Source of the DNA: Symsagittifera roscoffensis
Taxonomy: Eukaryota; Xenacoelomorpha; Acoela; Convolutidae
Direction of reading: 5' to 3'
DNA: 64,000 nt
NCBI RefSeq assembly: GCF_963678635.1
Contig: NC_087065.1
Span: 18,365,623-18,429,622 of the forward strand
A program made the position numbers and the translations under genes. The notes beneath the pieces were generated by a model that saw only the letters and a program-made list of their open reading frames with translations, was not told the origin of the DNA and made no database searches. This document shows, in pieces, positions 24,012 through 35,174 of this stretch (its first letter is position 1; each line of letters begins with the position of its first letter).

Positions 24012-24159
24012 TATTCAAGACAATTTGATGAACATCTCTTGAATGTCACTTTGTTGAAGTCAAATTTATTACCCATTAGTTCGGAACAAATCATGCTATT
24101 ATTAAAAGATTTTACCGCATTTTTCTTTAATTCATGTGAGACAATTCATGTCATGAATA
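24012..24159 (-). repeat. 5' LTR of BEL/Pao element
   Basis: Identical to 17000-17147 except at one site. On the minus strand it runs from tattcatgac to tcttgaata. It abuts one ATATG target copy. Confidence 0.9.
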
Positions 24160-24198
24160 ATATGTATAGATATAAAACGTTGCCTTTTGCACCAGATC

Positions 24199-24395
24199 AT
24201 TACGAGGCCAAACTGTGCACTAGATAGGCTCACAATTTTGTGTCTGTATGTTCCTGGATTCCATAGACAAGTCTTTGAACATGTTAAAAAATTTTCGGGA
24301 CAATCAAAGGAAAAGAAAGAAAAAAAGAACAAAGAAAGCGTCCTTGTTGCGGAATCCGTTTAAAATTCACAAAATACACAGCTTGGCCCCGTAAT
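24199..24395. mobile_element. Short MITE related to 2324-2958
   Basis: The end attacgaggccaaactgtg is matched by the inverse cacagcttggccccgtaat, about 19-bp terminal inverted repeats with two mismatches, over 197 bp. A gttgcggaatccg motif inside links it to the GGAATCC-rich element at 2324. The 11-mer ttgcaccagat occurs just outside both ends (24187-24197 and 24403-24413). The BEL/Pao element is inserted about 40 bp to the left. Confidence 0.6.
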
Positions 24396-24573
24396 GACGT
24401 CGTTGCACCAGATGTCTGCTTTATGGCCAAAAGCTTAATAGTCTATAAAACACTTTGCTCTGCCTGCGATTGAAAAAAATTTTAGTTTTTTTTCAGGCTT
24501 TTGCGACACCAAAATTGCGACAAAACATCTCAAAATATAAGATATCTTGTCAAATTTTGGTTCATTGGAAGGC

Positions 24574-24784
24574 TAATAAAAGTATATAATTACCATTGGT
24601 AATTAAGTTATCTAACTAAGTTTAAAACGGAATAAAATTAATGTTTGAATTAAAACTGACTGTAGTCTAAAAAGAGCAACTAGTGACTCGAACTCCACTG
24701 GACTTCGTAGAGTAGACGTTAACTGGTACTTGATTAATCAATAAAGGTCAAGGTTAAGAGATACTAAAATACTAAATCACAACA
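24574..24784 (-). repeat. 3' LTR of element B
   Basis: Partner of 29421-29632. The purine tract just inside (24785 onward, read on the minus strand as agtgggaaa) supports the boundary. Confidence 0.88.
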
Positions 24785-25239
24785 TTTCCCACTGCACAAA
24801 AATTTATATCTGCCCGCTCCCCAATGTAGCCAATATCACACATATACTCCATTCTCCCCTCACTCCATTCTCCCCTCATTCAAGCCAAAGTTGAAACAAA
24901 AAGTAACCGCGTTTAGCCCCAATGGAAATTAACAAAGAGTACAATTTACAATGGAGGTGATAATATGGTAATATATACAGGCTACCTACAAGATTAAACA
25001 GATATCTACAGCGACTGTAGAGCTGACAAAATGATATGTACAATTGGGGTTATGTGACATATCTACAAATCAAACAAGCTAACCTACATAACTAACTAAT
25101 TAAAAATATACAAAATCGCTTAATTTGAGAATTAGTACAGATACGTAAATTGAGTAATCCACTGGCGATAAGCCCGAGAAAAATAAAATGTCAGCGCCAA
25201 AATTATGCTAAGAAAATTTATGAGTTTTCAGAGTTTTAG

Positions 25240-26750
25240 AATGTGACGTTAAATCTATCATGGAAACTATCGGCCTTCCTCCTTACATCTGTGTCTATTC
25301 CTGAGGATATGTCACTGCCGTCATCGTCCTGAATGTCCGTTCTGACTTCTATCAATGGAGATGGTATTTTCGCGTTCTTTGGTGTTAGAGAATTAGGCGT
25401 TGAGGAGGAGCCTTGAGTTTTTTTTCGCCACCAGTGTTGGATGCAATGGTATATCTTCAATTGGTGTCAGGTAGTCCGATGGGGACGCCGAGGGGTAAGT
25501 TGTCTGTGTCTGAGAATATTCTCCGGCTCTAAGTTGAGCCGGAGAATATCATTAGGGGTTCGTCATCGGAATCTACTAATTCGCTGGTTTCTGTTCCTAG
25601 AGTCACCTGGTCATTGAAGCGCCTGTCTCCGTAAAATTTAGAGGGCCTGGATTCCTTCTTGACCAAGTTTTGTTGCATACCGGAGTTTTGGGCGTCTCCA
25701 ATGTCTTTTCCGGAGAGCGGTCTATTCTAATTGGGTCACCGTCTGTGCCCGTTGGCAGAGTAACCGTCGTCAGCGTATTCATTTGACTTGGTAAGGTACG
25801 TCTTGACTGATCTAAATCCGTATGAATATTAAAAGTCGGTGTATTATATACAATTTCCGAGTCCGTACCCAAATAATCATCGATAACTTTGTTCCAAAGG
25901 TCTACCTGTAGCGAGGAATCTAAACCACTAAATGCGAATTTTGAACCTTTTGTGCTCGGGGTGTTCGTTTTCCTCCTTTTCGTTGACTTTTCTCCCGTTG
26001 ATTTATAGCTCGTCGATGGGCCTCCTACGTTTGAGTCTGGTCTCTTCAACGGGGAGTTTCTCTTTCGTTTTCCTGCTAAATCCTGGTTATTAATTAACGA
26101 GTTCGGTACTGCCGAAAACTTACTGGGGACCGACGGTTGGATTTTATTAAAAACTAGGTCAGATTTTCTGATCACGTGTCCATTGTCTAATGTAACCGTA
26201 TGTTTCGTATCCGACAATGGTGTTCCCCCAAGTGGTTTAAAGTAGGGTTCGCCTTCGCATCAGTTAATGGTCTTCATAAACCAGTTACCTCCTTGGCTGA
26301 ATGGGTTTGACAGTGAGGCTCGCTGAAGATTTCTGTCTACTTTGTCCGAAAGGTCGCTCTCATACCCCCTTTTGTCTGTCGCTATGTTTTCCAGATAGCC
26401 GTCCTCGAAAGCGTCATCTGCTCCCCAGTCTTGCGCTCTATTCTTTGATAGTTTTGACTTCCCTTTATCTAAACTAATCGCGTGTGAGACCAGAGATTTC
26501 AAAAACGTGTTAGGGGATCTATTAAAATGTTTTGAAAAAGGAGAGCATCCAATGAATGATTGTTTCGTTAAACGAATATTCCAGATGATTTTATCAATAG
26601 CCGTATTCAAAGATGGTTTTGGATCGTTAAACGCCATTGCCCATAGTTTTGCTTTAACCGTGTAGATGATTCGTTCTACGACTCCGTTGGATCTGTGATC
26701 CCCGACAGTACATAGGATTAATTTAATGTTGTTCTTCTAGCAGAAGTTTC
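25240..26750 (-). CDS. Integrase C-terminal part and tail region of element B
   Basis: Near 26640-26740 the frames read SNGVVERIIYTVKAKLW, typical of the integrase core C-terminus, followed by a SPFSKHFNRSPNT segment. After that comes a Ser/Thr/Lys-rich tail with a chromatin- or nucleic-acid-binding look (KRKRNSPLKRP; KRRKTNTPSTK). Element A has the same tail, so it is a family trait. Fossil. Confidence 0.6.
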
Positions 26751-26788
26751 TAAAATCGTTAGAAGTAAATTATGACCCATTGTCGACT

Positions 26789-27774
26789 CTAATTGACTTT
26801 TTGTGAAGCGTCTGTTTTTAATCTTTCAAAGTGATTGTTCTCTGTAATGTTGACTATCTGTTTTTTTAGTTCTTCGGAAGCCTTCGTATGATTGTTGTTC
26901 CATTGGTAAACTGTTTTTGTTACTAGAAGTGGTCGTAAGGGGGAACTTAGAGTTAAAAAATTCGGGACGAACTTCATAAATTGGTTGATTGAACCGAAAA
27001 ATGACCTTAATTTGGATATGTTTTTGGGGTTTGGAAGGCTTTTTATCGAATCTGATTTTCCCACCAATGGTTTCACGCCCGATTTTGATATCTTGAAACC
27101 CAGCCACTCTATTTCTTTTTGGAAAAATGCGCATTTCTCCCATTTTACCTCCATATTCTTGTTGTTCAAGATGTTTAAAATTTTTGATAATATCGCTTTG
27201 TGTTCATTTAATGATCTTTTCGAAGCTATTAAAATGTCGTCGATATAACAATTGGTAAAAGGAATGTCTTTCAATAAAAAATCCATCACCCTCTGAAATT
27301 CGTTCGGCATATCGCCTAGTCCATAAAATCTCGTTAAAAATCTATGGGTCCCGGTGGTTTCAACCCCTAATATGCTGAAATTGCACTGTTTGCTAGTGTC
27401 TGTACATAATTGTAGTTGACTGTACGCATTTTTTAGATCTAGATTACTAAACCAAACTTCCCCTGAATCTTTACTGGACAGTTGGAGAGCTATGTTGACA
27501 ATAAGCTCCTGCATGTTTGGCATTTGATATTTGTTCTTGAGTATCTGGTTATTTAATAGTTTCGAGTCTAATGCCAACTTGATACTACCGTCTTTTTTTT
27601 TCTTGTAATCACTATTGGACTTATAAAACAGTCTTCATCGCAATTGTTTAACTTCACAATATGCTCCTCTGTTTCCATTCTATTTAATTCCATCTTTACA
27701 TTATCTAGTAAATGCAGGGGAACTCTTCTACCTTTTGTTTGAATAGGTTTGAATGGAGAGTGGAAGTGAGTCAT
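26789..27774 (-). CDS. Reverse transcriptase region of element B
   Basis: Shows LDLKNAYSQLQLCTDTSKQC, FYGLGDMPNEFQRVM and the catalytic core CYIDDILIAS (near 27235-27260), then WLGFKISKSGVKPL and LRSFFGSINQFMKF. This is the standard Ty3/gypsy RT order. Fossil, part of element B. Confidence 0.85.
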
Positions 27775-28299
27775 TTTTTGTCCAATGGTATTTTCGCAAC
27801 TCTGTTAAATAATTCTTTGTACTTATGATACAGATTAAGAATTGTGTCTGAATGATTGTTTAACTTACACAACTCTGGGAGTGTTATGTTGTTGACGGGT
27901 AGTAGAGGCTGTGGTTGAGCTATCTCGATTCCGATTCGTGGTAGATTATCGTTTCCCACGATATTCCTCTCATGCCCAGAAGAGCCCGCGGTCCATCCAT
28001 TGGATTGTATTCTCAATACCACTTTCCCGATGATGTTGATTGTATCATTGGTAAACCCGCAGTATAGTTCCCTTTTCTTCTTGTCTACTGGGTGTATTTT
28101 CATTTATGGGTTTCTCAATTTCAATTCGTGTAGGACGTTTTGCTTCAGGAAGCTCACTGGGCTCGCAGAATCCACTGGAATGTTCAGATTAACTATAGCA
28201 TCGTCTTCGAGTCCGATGTTAACTAATTTCTTGGTTTCCAAGCCGTTGGTATCATAAATGGTTCTGATGTTAAGAACGGAAAAGTCGTCATTGTCGCTG

Positions 28300-29421
28300 A
28301 TCCCTTATTCGGTCCACGCGTTGATCACACCGCAAAAATTTTCTTCACTTCTTGCTTCAAGGTCTTCTGGGGAATATGAAAAATTCTGACTATTTACAGT
28401 TTCTTCTACAGTTTTTACAGCGGGTTTGCTTCCTTTCGATTTACACAGTCTTCCAAAATGTCCTTTATATTTACAAATATTACAAAATATTTCCTTCTCC
28501 GGACACACATTCAGATGACCCTTGGTAAACGCATTCCCGCATTTCATACAAGTATTTGATCTTTCTAGGTTCAAGCTTGGTTCTTTTTTTACATTATTAA
28601 AAGTTTTTTGTACACTCTGCCGCTAGTTCCTGTCGTGTTGAATGATGTAGTCATACTGGTTAAATTCAGATGGTTGTAGTAGCCTTTTTCGTCGATGATG
28701 GCTTGGTTGAGTGCATCCACTGGATTAAGAGTTTCCGAAAGTAGGCTACGTTGTAAGTCACAATTTTTTCACGTTAAAAATAAATACGTCTCTGATCCTC
28801 TCTGATCCACTCCTGTTCAGCATTGATTCCATTTTCGCATGATCTTGCTAAATCTGACAGTGCGCCCCAAAATTTTTCGTAGGATTCTCCATCCTTTTGT
28901 TTCCTGCTCAGCAATTTATATCGCTCAAACATTATATTTGTCGGTTTGATAAAAGCCGCTTCTAGCAGCTCGAAAAATTCTTTGAACGAGATTCCTAGGA
29001 CTTTTACCCTTGGATGTTTTTAAGCAAAAATCCTTTTTCCTTCCGCTCCTAGGGCCAAGTAAAGGATTGACCTTACTTTTTTGTCGGCCTTATATCTCCT
29101 CATTCCTCCGAATTTCCGTTTTTCTTCTGCTAGTCTTTTCTCTTCAGCGTGTTCGTAGACTCGGATTACTTCTTTGTTCCTGGCCTCCCTGGCTTTCCTC
29201 TGTTGGTCAGTTTCTGACCCCTGGGCGCCTTCTAGGATCGGTAACGTCGTCTCCCCTTCCACTGGTTCTTTCAGGTTGTCTATGTCTAAGTTTTCCTTCG
29301 CAATGATAGCCAAATGGATTTGGTCTATCCAGTTGTTCCATTGGGTGGGAGGTTCTACCGTGTGGTTCGGCCAAAAGGCGGGTATTCCCCGCAGGTTCGA
29401 ATCAGTTGTTGACTGCGCCAT
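28300..29421 (-). CDS. Gag region of element B
   Basis: Begins MAQSTTDSNLRGIPAFWPNH. The second part holds paired Cys motifs (CMKCGNAF...GHLNVCPEKEIFCNICKYKGHFGRLC), a nucleocapsid-type zinc-knuckle array. The ATG spans the LTR/primer-site junction. It is part of a broken mobile element. Confidence 0.75.
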
Positions 29422-29632
29422 AATAAAAGTGTATGTTTACCACTGGTAACTATTGTCTCTAACTAAGATTAAAAGAGAGTAAAAAGTAATGTGTGAATTA
29501 AAACTGACTGTAGTCTAAAAAGAGCAACTAGTGACTCGAAGTCCACTGGACTTCGTAGAGTAGACGTTAACTGGCACTTGTTTAGTCAATAAAGGTCAAG
29601 GTTAAGAGATACTAAAATACTAAATCACAACA
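29421..29632 (-). repeat. 5' LTR of element B
   Basis: Shares long identical blocks with 24574-24784, such as aaaactgactgtagtctaaa and ggttaagagatactaaaata. It ends at the primer site, where LTR-terminal A plus TGG form the gag ATG. Confidence 0.88.
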
Positions 29633-29825
29633 GAGGCAAAGCTTAAACATGAAACAGAATATCTATACAGATCCTGTCAGAGTTTTTAAAAGGTTTCCGC
29701 CGTCAGTACAATTAGCTCATCCATTTACTTCATCCGTTTAGCTTAATCTAAAACCTTGTGATCAATCTTTGATGAAATACAGTGCTGGTTTAAATTAATC
29801 CAACACAACGAACAGAAACTTCAAA

Positions 29826-30390
29826 AAATCAAACGCGTTTTTCTCAAAAAATTAGACAAAAAGCAAAGAAAAGAAATTTTGTAGAGTTTCACCAGAATTA
29901 TTAAGATGTAATTTTTTCTTCATAAAAATCAAAAATTATTTCACCCTAAAAATCAGTCCTTTTAGTTTTTTTAACTAATCAAAAGTTACACTGAAACTAG
30001 CTCGTAAATCGATAAGAAAATATATCAAAAGAAGCTTCTTATAAAGCCCAAAAAGTGCCTAGAACGGTGAAACTTCCAGAAATCTGTATGAGAGAGAATA
30101 CTCGGTTAATAATTAAGTGACAGCCAAAAAGTATCAATTTTACTAAATAAAAACGAAAAAAACTGTACGCAAAACTTGTTGGGTTTTATAAGAAGCTTCT
30201 TTTGATATAGTTTTCTAATCATTAAGATTGATAATTTCAGAGTAAATATTGGGTAACCATACACCCTTTGGGGTAAATATTTGATTGAGAATTTCAAACA
30301 ATTGCAAAAAATTGTTAAGCGTTTTCTGTTTTGTTTTCTTTTGTCTAATCTTAACCCAATTTGACAAAAAAATGCGATTGAATTTTCTAA
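29826..30390. repeat. Long imperfect inverted repeat (foldback)
   Basis: The inner arms tatcaaaagaagcttcttat (from about 30018) and its inverse ataagaagcttcttttgata (to about 30208) pair almost perfectly. Similarity continues outward with gaps: attagacaaaaagcaaagaa on the left against the inverse of ttgttttcttttgtctaat on the right. No frame inside suggests a protein. Probably a decayed foldback or MITE. The outer borders are approximate. Confidence 0.5.
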
Positions 30391-31398
30391 TTTTGTTTAT
30401 TATTAATTTAAATCAGTTTACAAACACATTTAGGTTTTTGTTAGGTTCAATCTAGCCAATGGCTTCGAAGAGCAAAACTTATCAACAACGACAGGGCTGA
30501 CGAGATTCAAAAAACTCTATCAAAGGGGACAGCATTGAAAAAAAATTGACAAAAAAACCACTGGAATTGACAGCGGAGATTTTTCGAATCAAAAAATCGA
30601 CAGCAGACATTGCTGCGCCCATAAAGATTAGAGCGGGCATTGGTCTACCCATACAGTCACAACTTATATCAAACAACCCGAAAAAGGGTCCAAAGTAAAA
30701 CTAAATTTTGGCAAAATTAGTTCCGGTCTCGCAAACATGGTCCGGCCGAGCGAGTGTTTGAAAATTTTACTTTAACAAATTTTTACGAAAAATTTTATGC
30801 AGCCTGTAGGATATTGATGCCCGAGCTTAAAATCAGGAAGATAGTCTACCTTTGAATTTTTTTTGTAAAAATATGGGTGATTGAAATTTAAAATTTTGAG
30901 ATCGTGACAAAAATGATTTCAATTTGAACTGTGGCTGACTATTTAAGAAAGTTGTGTCTTATCATTAGGAGAAAATTTGGTTACTTTTTGCAAAAAATAC
31001 ACCCAGAAACTCAAATGAACACAATGTTGTTCAGAGGTAATCTTTTCACCTCAACTCGTGTCTGAGCTGGGACCAAAATCAAATTTAGGATCACCAACCA
31101 GCTGAAGTCCTTTCTGGTGCTTTGTAGATAGATAAAACGAACTAAACGCTTCTGGACTCCGAGGAAATCATCAGTTTTTAATATGAGTATAACTGTAAAA
31201 AAAATCAAGACGATTGATGATAAGCGACATGACAAACCAAACCTAGGCAAGAATTAAAAAACGCAACTTTTTGTTCTATTATTTCTTGTGTGTGATCATC
31301 AACAATGCCTTCAATAGTCGAGAAAAACAGATTGCCCAATAAATTAATTGCGAGATTATTGTTTAATTTCATTTGCAACTGAAATAAATGAATGATGT
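30391..31398. other. Intergenic, no gene seen
   Basis: AT-rich spacer between the foldback and element C. The open frames are short and show no domain. It ends with the GATGT target copy of element C (31394-31398). Confidence 0.5.
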
Positions 31399-31657
31399 TG
31401 TGGTACTGTGTAGTATTGTTGCCACAGTAACCTTGGAGAATTATTATTATTAATAATCTGTTATGTATTGTTATTACTTATTCAAGGCCAATCTAGCAGG
31501 CCTAATGCAACAGTCATTTGGACGGTTGCGAACCAAGTGGCAGAGAGTGATCAACAAGATCTCTGAACAAAAAGATCATTGACAAGAAGCTTAAATTAAA
31601 GATATAAACTCTTCTGTTTTCACTAACTAACTAAGAACGAAGTATTGGATTATCACA
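31399..31657 (+). repeat. 5' LTR of element C
   Basis: 259 bp. It carries about 55 bp near its start (a tagtattgttgccac region) that the 3' LTR lacks. Otherwise collinear with 36330-36533. Confidence 0.9.
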
Positions 31658-32887
31658 TGGCGCAGCCAGCAGGAGTCATGTCTCAAGATAACAGAGCGGA
31701 TATGGGAATTCCTGTATTCTGGATAACGGCGAGTTCGGATCCTCCTTGGAATTTCAAGATATGGTTAGATCGATTTCTATTGGCAGTTACAATTAAGGAG
31801 AGCGTGAATCCTGAATTATTGTTAGAAGAAATGAGAGAAATTCAGTTTGAGCCGCTACCACGGCCGGAGACACCGAGAGAACAGGAAAACGCACAAGCGA
31901 TTGCAGAACGAGAGGCTAATGACAAACTGGCGCGGGACAGATTTCTTTTGGAAAATGAAGAAAAGAGAGCTAGAGGACCAAAGGTCGGTCATAATGTATA
32001 TTATAATGAGGTACAGAAAAGAGTCGCCTCTAGATTATTCTTAGCGTTGGGAACAGAAGAAAAAAAAATTTGTGCAAAATAATCCGCATACAAAAATTTC
32101 AAAGCTAGAATTTCGGCAAATGGTATCATTTGATAAAACACAGAGTTTGACTTATGAACGTTATAAATTGTTTAATCGAGCGCAGGAAACAGGTGAAACA
32201 CTAGAAGCAATTCATGCAGCATTAACTGCGCAGGCAGCTAAAGCGGAGTTAGGGACACTTGAAGACAAAATGGTTCGTGATCTATTCATATCAAAAATGA
32301 AGACCGTGGCACTGCAGGATACATTAACGTTCGAGACTTTTACACCAGGGGAAGTACTGAAGAGAGCATTGAAATTTGAACAAAGCAATCAGACATCACA
32401 GGCATTTCAAAAATCAAACACAATAACTGCAGGTGCAGTTCAGGTTCATGGAACAATGAAAATAAAACAAGAACCGATCATGAATGTGGGTAACAAAAGC
32501 ACAAATAGTAGGAGACAATCGAGAGAGCCGTACAAGAAGAGAGCACCACTTGACAGGAGAGAGGGAAGAAGCTCTACGGATAAAAAAATGTGTGCTCGAT
32601 GTGGTTGGTTATTTGGAGAAGGTCATTTGAAGAAATGTCTGGCCATGGGAAAAACATGTAAAAATTGTTCCAAACCAAATCATTTTGCAAAAATGTGTAG
32701 GTCACAACAAGTAAATGAAATTGCTGAAAAAACGTCTAGCTCAGATGAAGAGTGTAGTTTGATTAATTCTTTTGACTCAGGCGATGAGCTTGAGATAATG
32801 GCAATAGAATCGGAGACTTCGTCGATGAAGCAGATATATGAATATATAAAACAGCAATCGAAAGGAAAATTAATAAGGAAAGGATAG
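31655..32887 (+). CDS. Gag region of element C
   Basis: Starts MAQPAGVMSQDNRADMGIP at the LTR/primer junction. It includes a matrix/capsid-like segment (FRQMVSFDKTQSLTYERY, TLEDKMVRDLFISKM) and two Cys motifs (CARCGWLFGEGHLKKC and CKNCSKPNHFAKMC), a nucleocapsid zinc-binding array. An acidic C-terminus follows. Part of a broken mobile element. Confidence 0.75.
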
Positions 32888-33419
32888 CGGTAAAGACATA
32901 CAAAAGGTTGATATTCGCAGGAACCCTCGATCACAACAGATAAAGTCGTTAAAACCATTAGTCAGAATTGATCACCAAATTATCAATATGACTATTGACA
33001 CAGGTAGTCCAGTATCGTTCTTAAATTGGTCGAAAGCGAAACAAATTCTAGAGACTTCCAAAAATACGAAGTTCATTCCACGGGAAAATCTAAATTTGAC
33101 AGCTCAATTTGTAGACTACAATAAACAGCCAATAAATATTTTGGCAGCAATCACCACAATCATCAGTTCGGCAGGGTGGGAAGTAGTGGGGGCATCGTTC
33201 CTGTGATCACAGAACGACACACAAGATGCATATTGGGGCTGGACTCACAGAACAAAGTGGGGATACACACAACACAAAAGCTGGCACCAAAAGACAAGAC
33301 GAGGTTTGATGTGCTACTGTGCGAACAGTCAGAAGGTTGGAAAAATACATTTTATAGTAAATTTAAGAACCTTTTTGATCGTCCGGATTGCTCGAAAAAT
33401 CATGTTGTCAGTACAAAGT

Positions 33420-34800
33420 TCAAATATCCACTTTGTCCATTACAAGTGAAAAGTAGGAGGATCCCAATACACATCCAGGAAAAGGTGAAGAAATGAAAAA
33501 AAAAATAAGAGACGTCTGGACAAATGTACTAGCGATTGTTTTATAGCACCAATTGTAATCACAGTGAAAAAGATGATTCCATAAAACTGGCATTAGATGC
33601 AAAACCTATCAACAGGCAGTTGTTCAAAAGCAAATATCAAATGCCTAATGTTGACGAGTTATTCGATGGGGTTAGTCAAATACAAACGGTACTTTGTATT
33701 TCTCAGCATTAGACTTGAAGTATGCGTACAGCCAATTAAAGTTGGCTGCAGAGACAGCAAAACAATGCAACTTTAACATCATAGGCGGACAGGCCACTGG
33801 AACGTGCAGGTTTCTCACTGGATTCTATGGGCTTGCGGACATGCCAGCAGAGTTCCAAAAGGCTATGGATAGACCTCTAAATCATGCGAAAAACACGTTC
33901 TGTTTTCTTGATGATATACTCGTTGTATCTAAAGGGAGTGAACAAGAACATGAAAAATTGATTATAAACGTTTTGGAATAACTCGACAGAGAAAATCTGG
34001 CATTGAAACTGTCGAAATATAAATTTTTTCAAATTGAGGTGAATTGGCTGGGGTACAAGATATCGTCAGAAGGCATTTCAACGAAAATAACAAAAACGAA
34101 AGAGATATTGAAGCTCATTCCGCCAAAATCATTAAAACAACTTAGGTCATTTAGGGTTGCATAAATCGTTTTGCTAAATCATCCCAAACGCGGCTAATTT
34201 AACAGAAAAACTTCGACCTCTTTTGCGAGAAGAGAATGAGAAAAAAAACTTAGAAGTGTGAAAATTCAAGTGAAAAAAAATCGAATGGGGGGAAGAACGT
34301 TCGGAAATATTCGAATTGATAAAAACAGCAGTTGCGAATATAACTAAAATCCATTATTATGACCCTAAGAGGGCTACTAGAGTAAAATGTGACGCTAGCC
34401 ATAGTGGGTTAGGCGCAACGTTAGAACAACAGAGAGCCGAGGGGGATTGGGTACCAATTGCATTCACGTCGAGGTATTTGAACTTTCAAGAAAAGAAATA
34501 CTCGACGAATGAGCTGAAACTGTTAGCAGTATTATGGTCTGTTGATCGATTTAAACACTATTTGTTAGCGAAAAAATTCGTGATAGCCACAGACTATAAA
34601 GCGTTGGTTTGAGCTTTAGATGAAATTAGGTCAAGCAAAACCTATCAATCTCGGCTGACTAGATGGGTAGATAGATTATTGCCTTATCAATTTAAAGTTG
34701 TTCCTATACCAGGAAGGGATATGGGCATAGTAGATTATTTTTCTAGAGATTCTAATGGCGAACCGTGGCCAGAGTCAGAATTAGAAGAGAAATTCGTAGT
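33420..34800 (+). CDS. RT and RNase H region of element C
   Basis: RT landmarks: LDLKYAYSQLKLAAETAKQC, FYGLADMPAEFQKAMD, CFLDDILVVSKG. RNase H landmarks: KCDASHSGLGATLEQQ, STNELKLLAVLWSVDRFKHY, VIATDYKAL. Ty3/gypsy type, closely related to element B. Fossil. Confidence 0.85.
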
Positions 34801-35174
34801 CACGTCGATAGAAAATTTTCATGAGGCTCTCGACTGTTTACACAGTCGACTGAGTGATCACGATGGGCTCGACCGGAACAAAAACGTTCTAAAATATTCT
34901 GTAAATGATCAGAGTGTGTCAAAACAGAACACGTCATCCAACAGATGCTATGGCAACCATAATGGACAAAAACGATCAGGGCGCGACCGGAACGAAAGCG
35001 AAACAAGTTCGCGATCGATTAAACGAGAAAACTGTGAAAAACAAGAAATCAGTTTATCTCAAAGTTGTCATTCAATACAGTCGGTTGAAAAATCCAAAAT
35101 AATAATCCAAGGTGGAAAGGTTTTGACGATAATAATAGTGGAAAGGTTTTGACGATAACACTTGAAGAAAAATT

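Larger units (their letters stand above)
17000..24159 (-). mobile_element. BEL/Pao LTR retrotransposon, young
   Basis: The LTRs are 148 bp (17000-17147 and 24012-24159) with one visible difference. A perfect 5-bp target duplication ATATG flanks it (16995-16999, 24160-24164). On the minus strand the primer site tggcgacc follows the 5' LTR and would fit a tRNA ending GGTCGCCA (Arg-type, as used by mdg1/412). A long leader with tandem repeats precedes gag-pol. It looks nearly whole, with about one break in the coding region. Near-identical LTRs imply a recent insertion. Confidence 0.93.
24574..29632 (-). mobile_element. Element B: Ty3/gypsy retrotransposon
   Basis: The LTRs (29421-29632 as 5' LTR, 24574-24784 as 3' LTR) start tgttgtgattta and end cttttatta, with roughly 20 differences over 211 bp. 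The primer site tggcgcagtc fits a tRNA-Ser 3' end (as in Drosophila 17.6/297-type elements), and a purine tract agtgggaaa precedes the 3' LTR. Flanks are aaggc / gaggc, a probable 5-bp target duplication with one change. Parts: gag about 28300-29421, protease about 27780-28290, RT about 26800-27780, integrase C-terminal part about 26260-26750, basic tail about 25240-26220. Broken, with several interruptions. Confidence 0.88.

Noticed and set aside
29010-29449. Plus-strand frames near 29010-29449
   Set aside because: Shadows of the minus-strand gag of element B.
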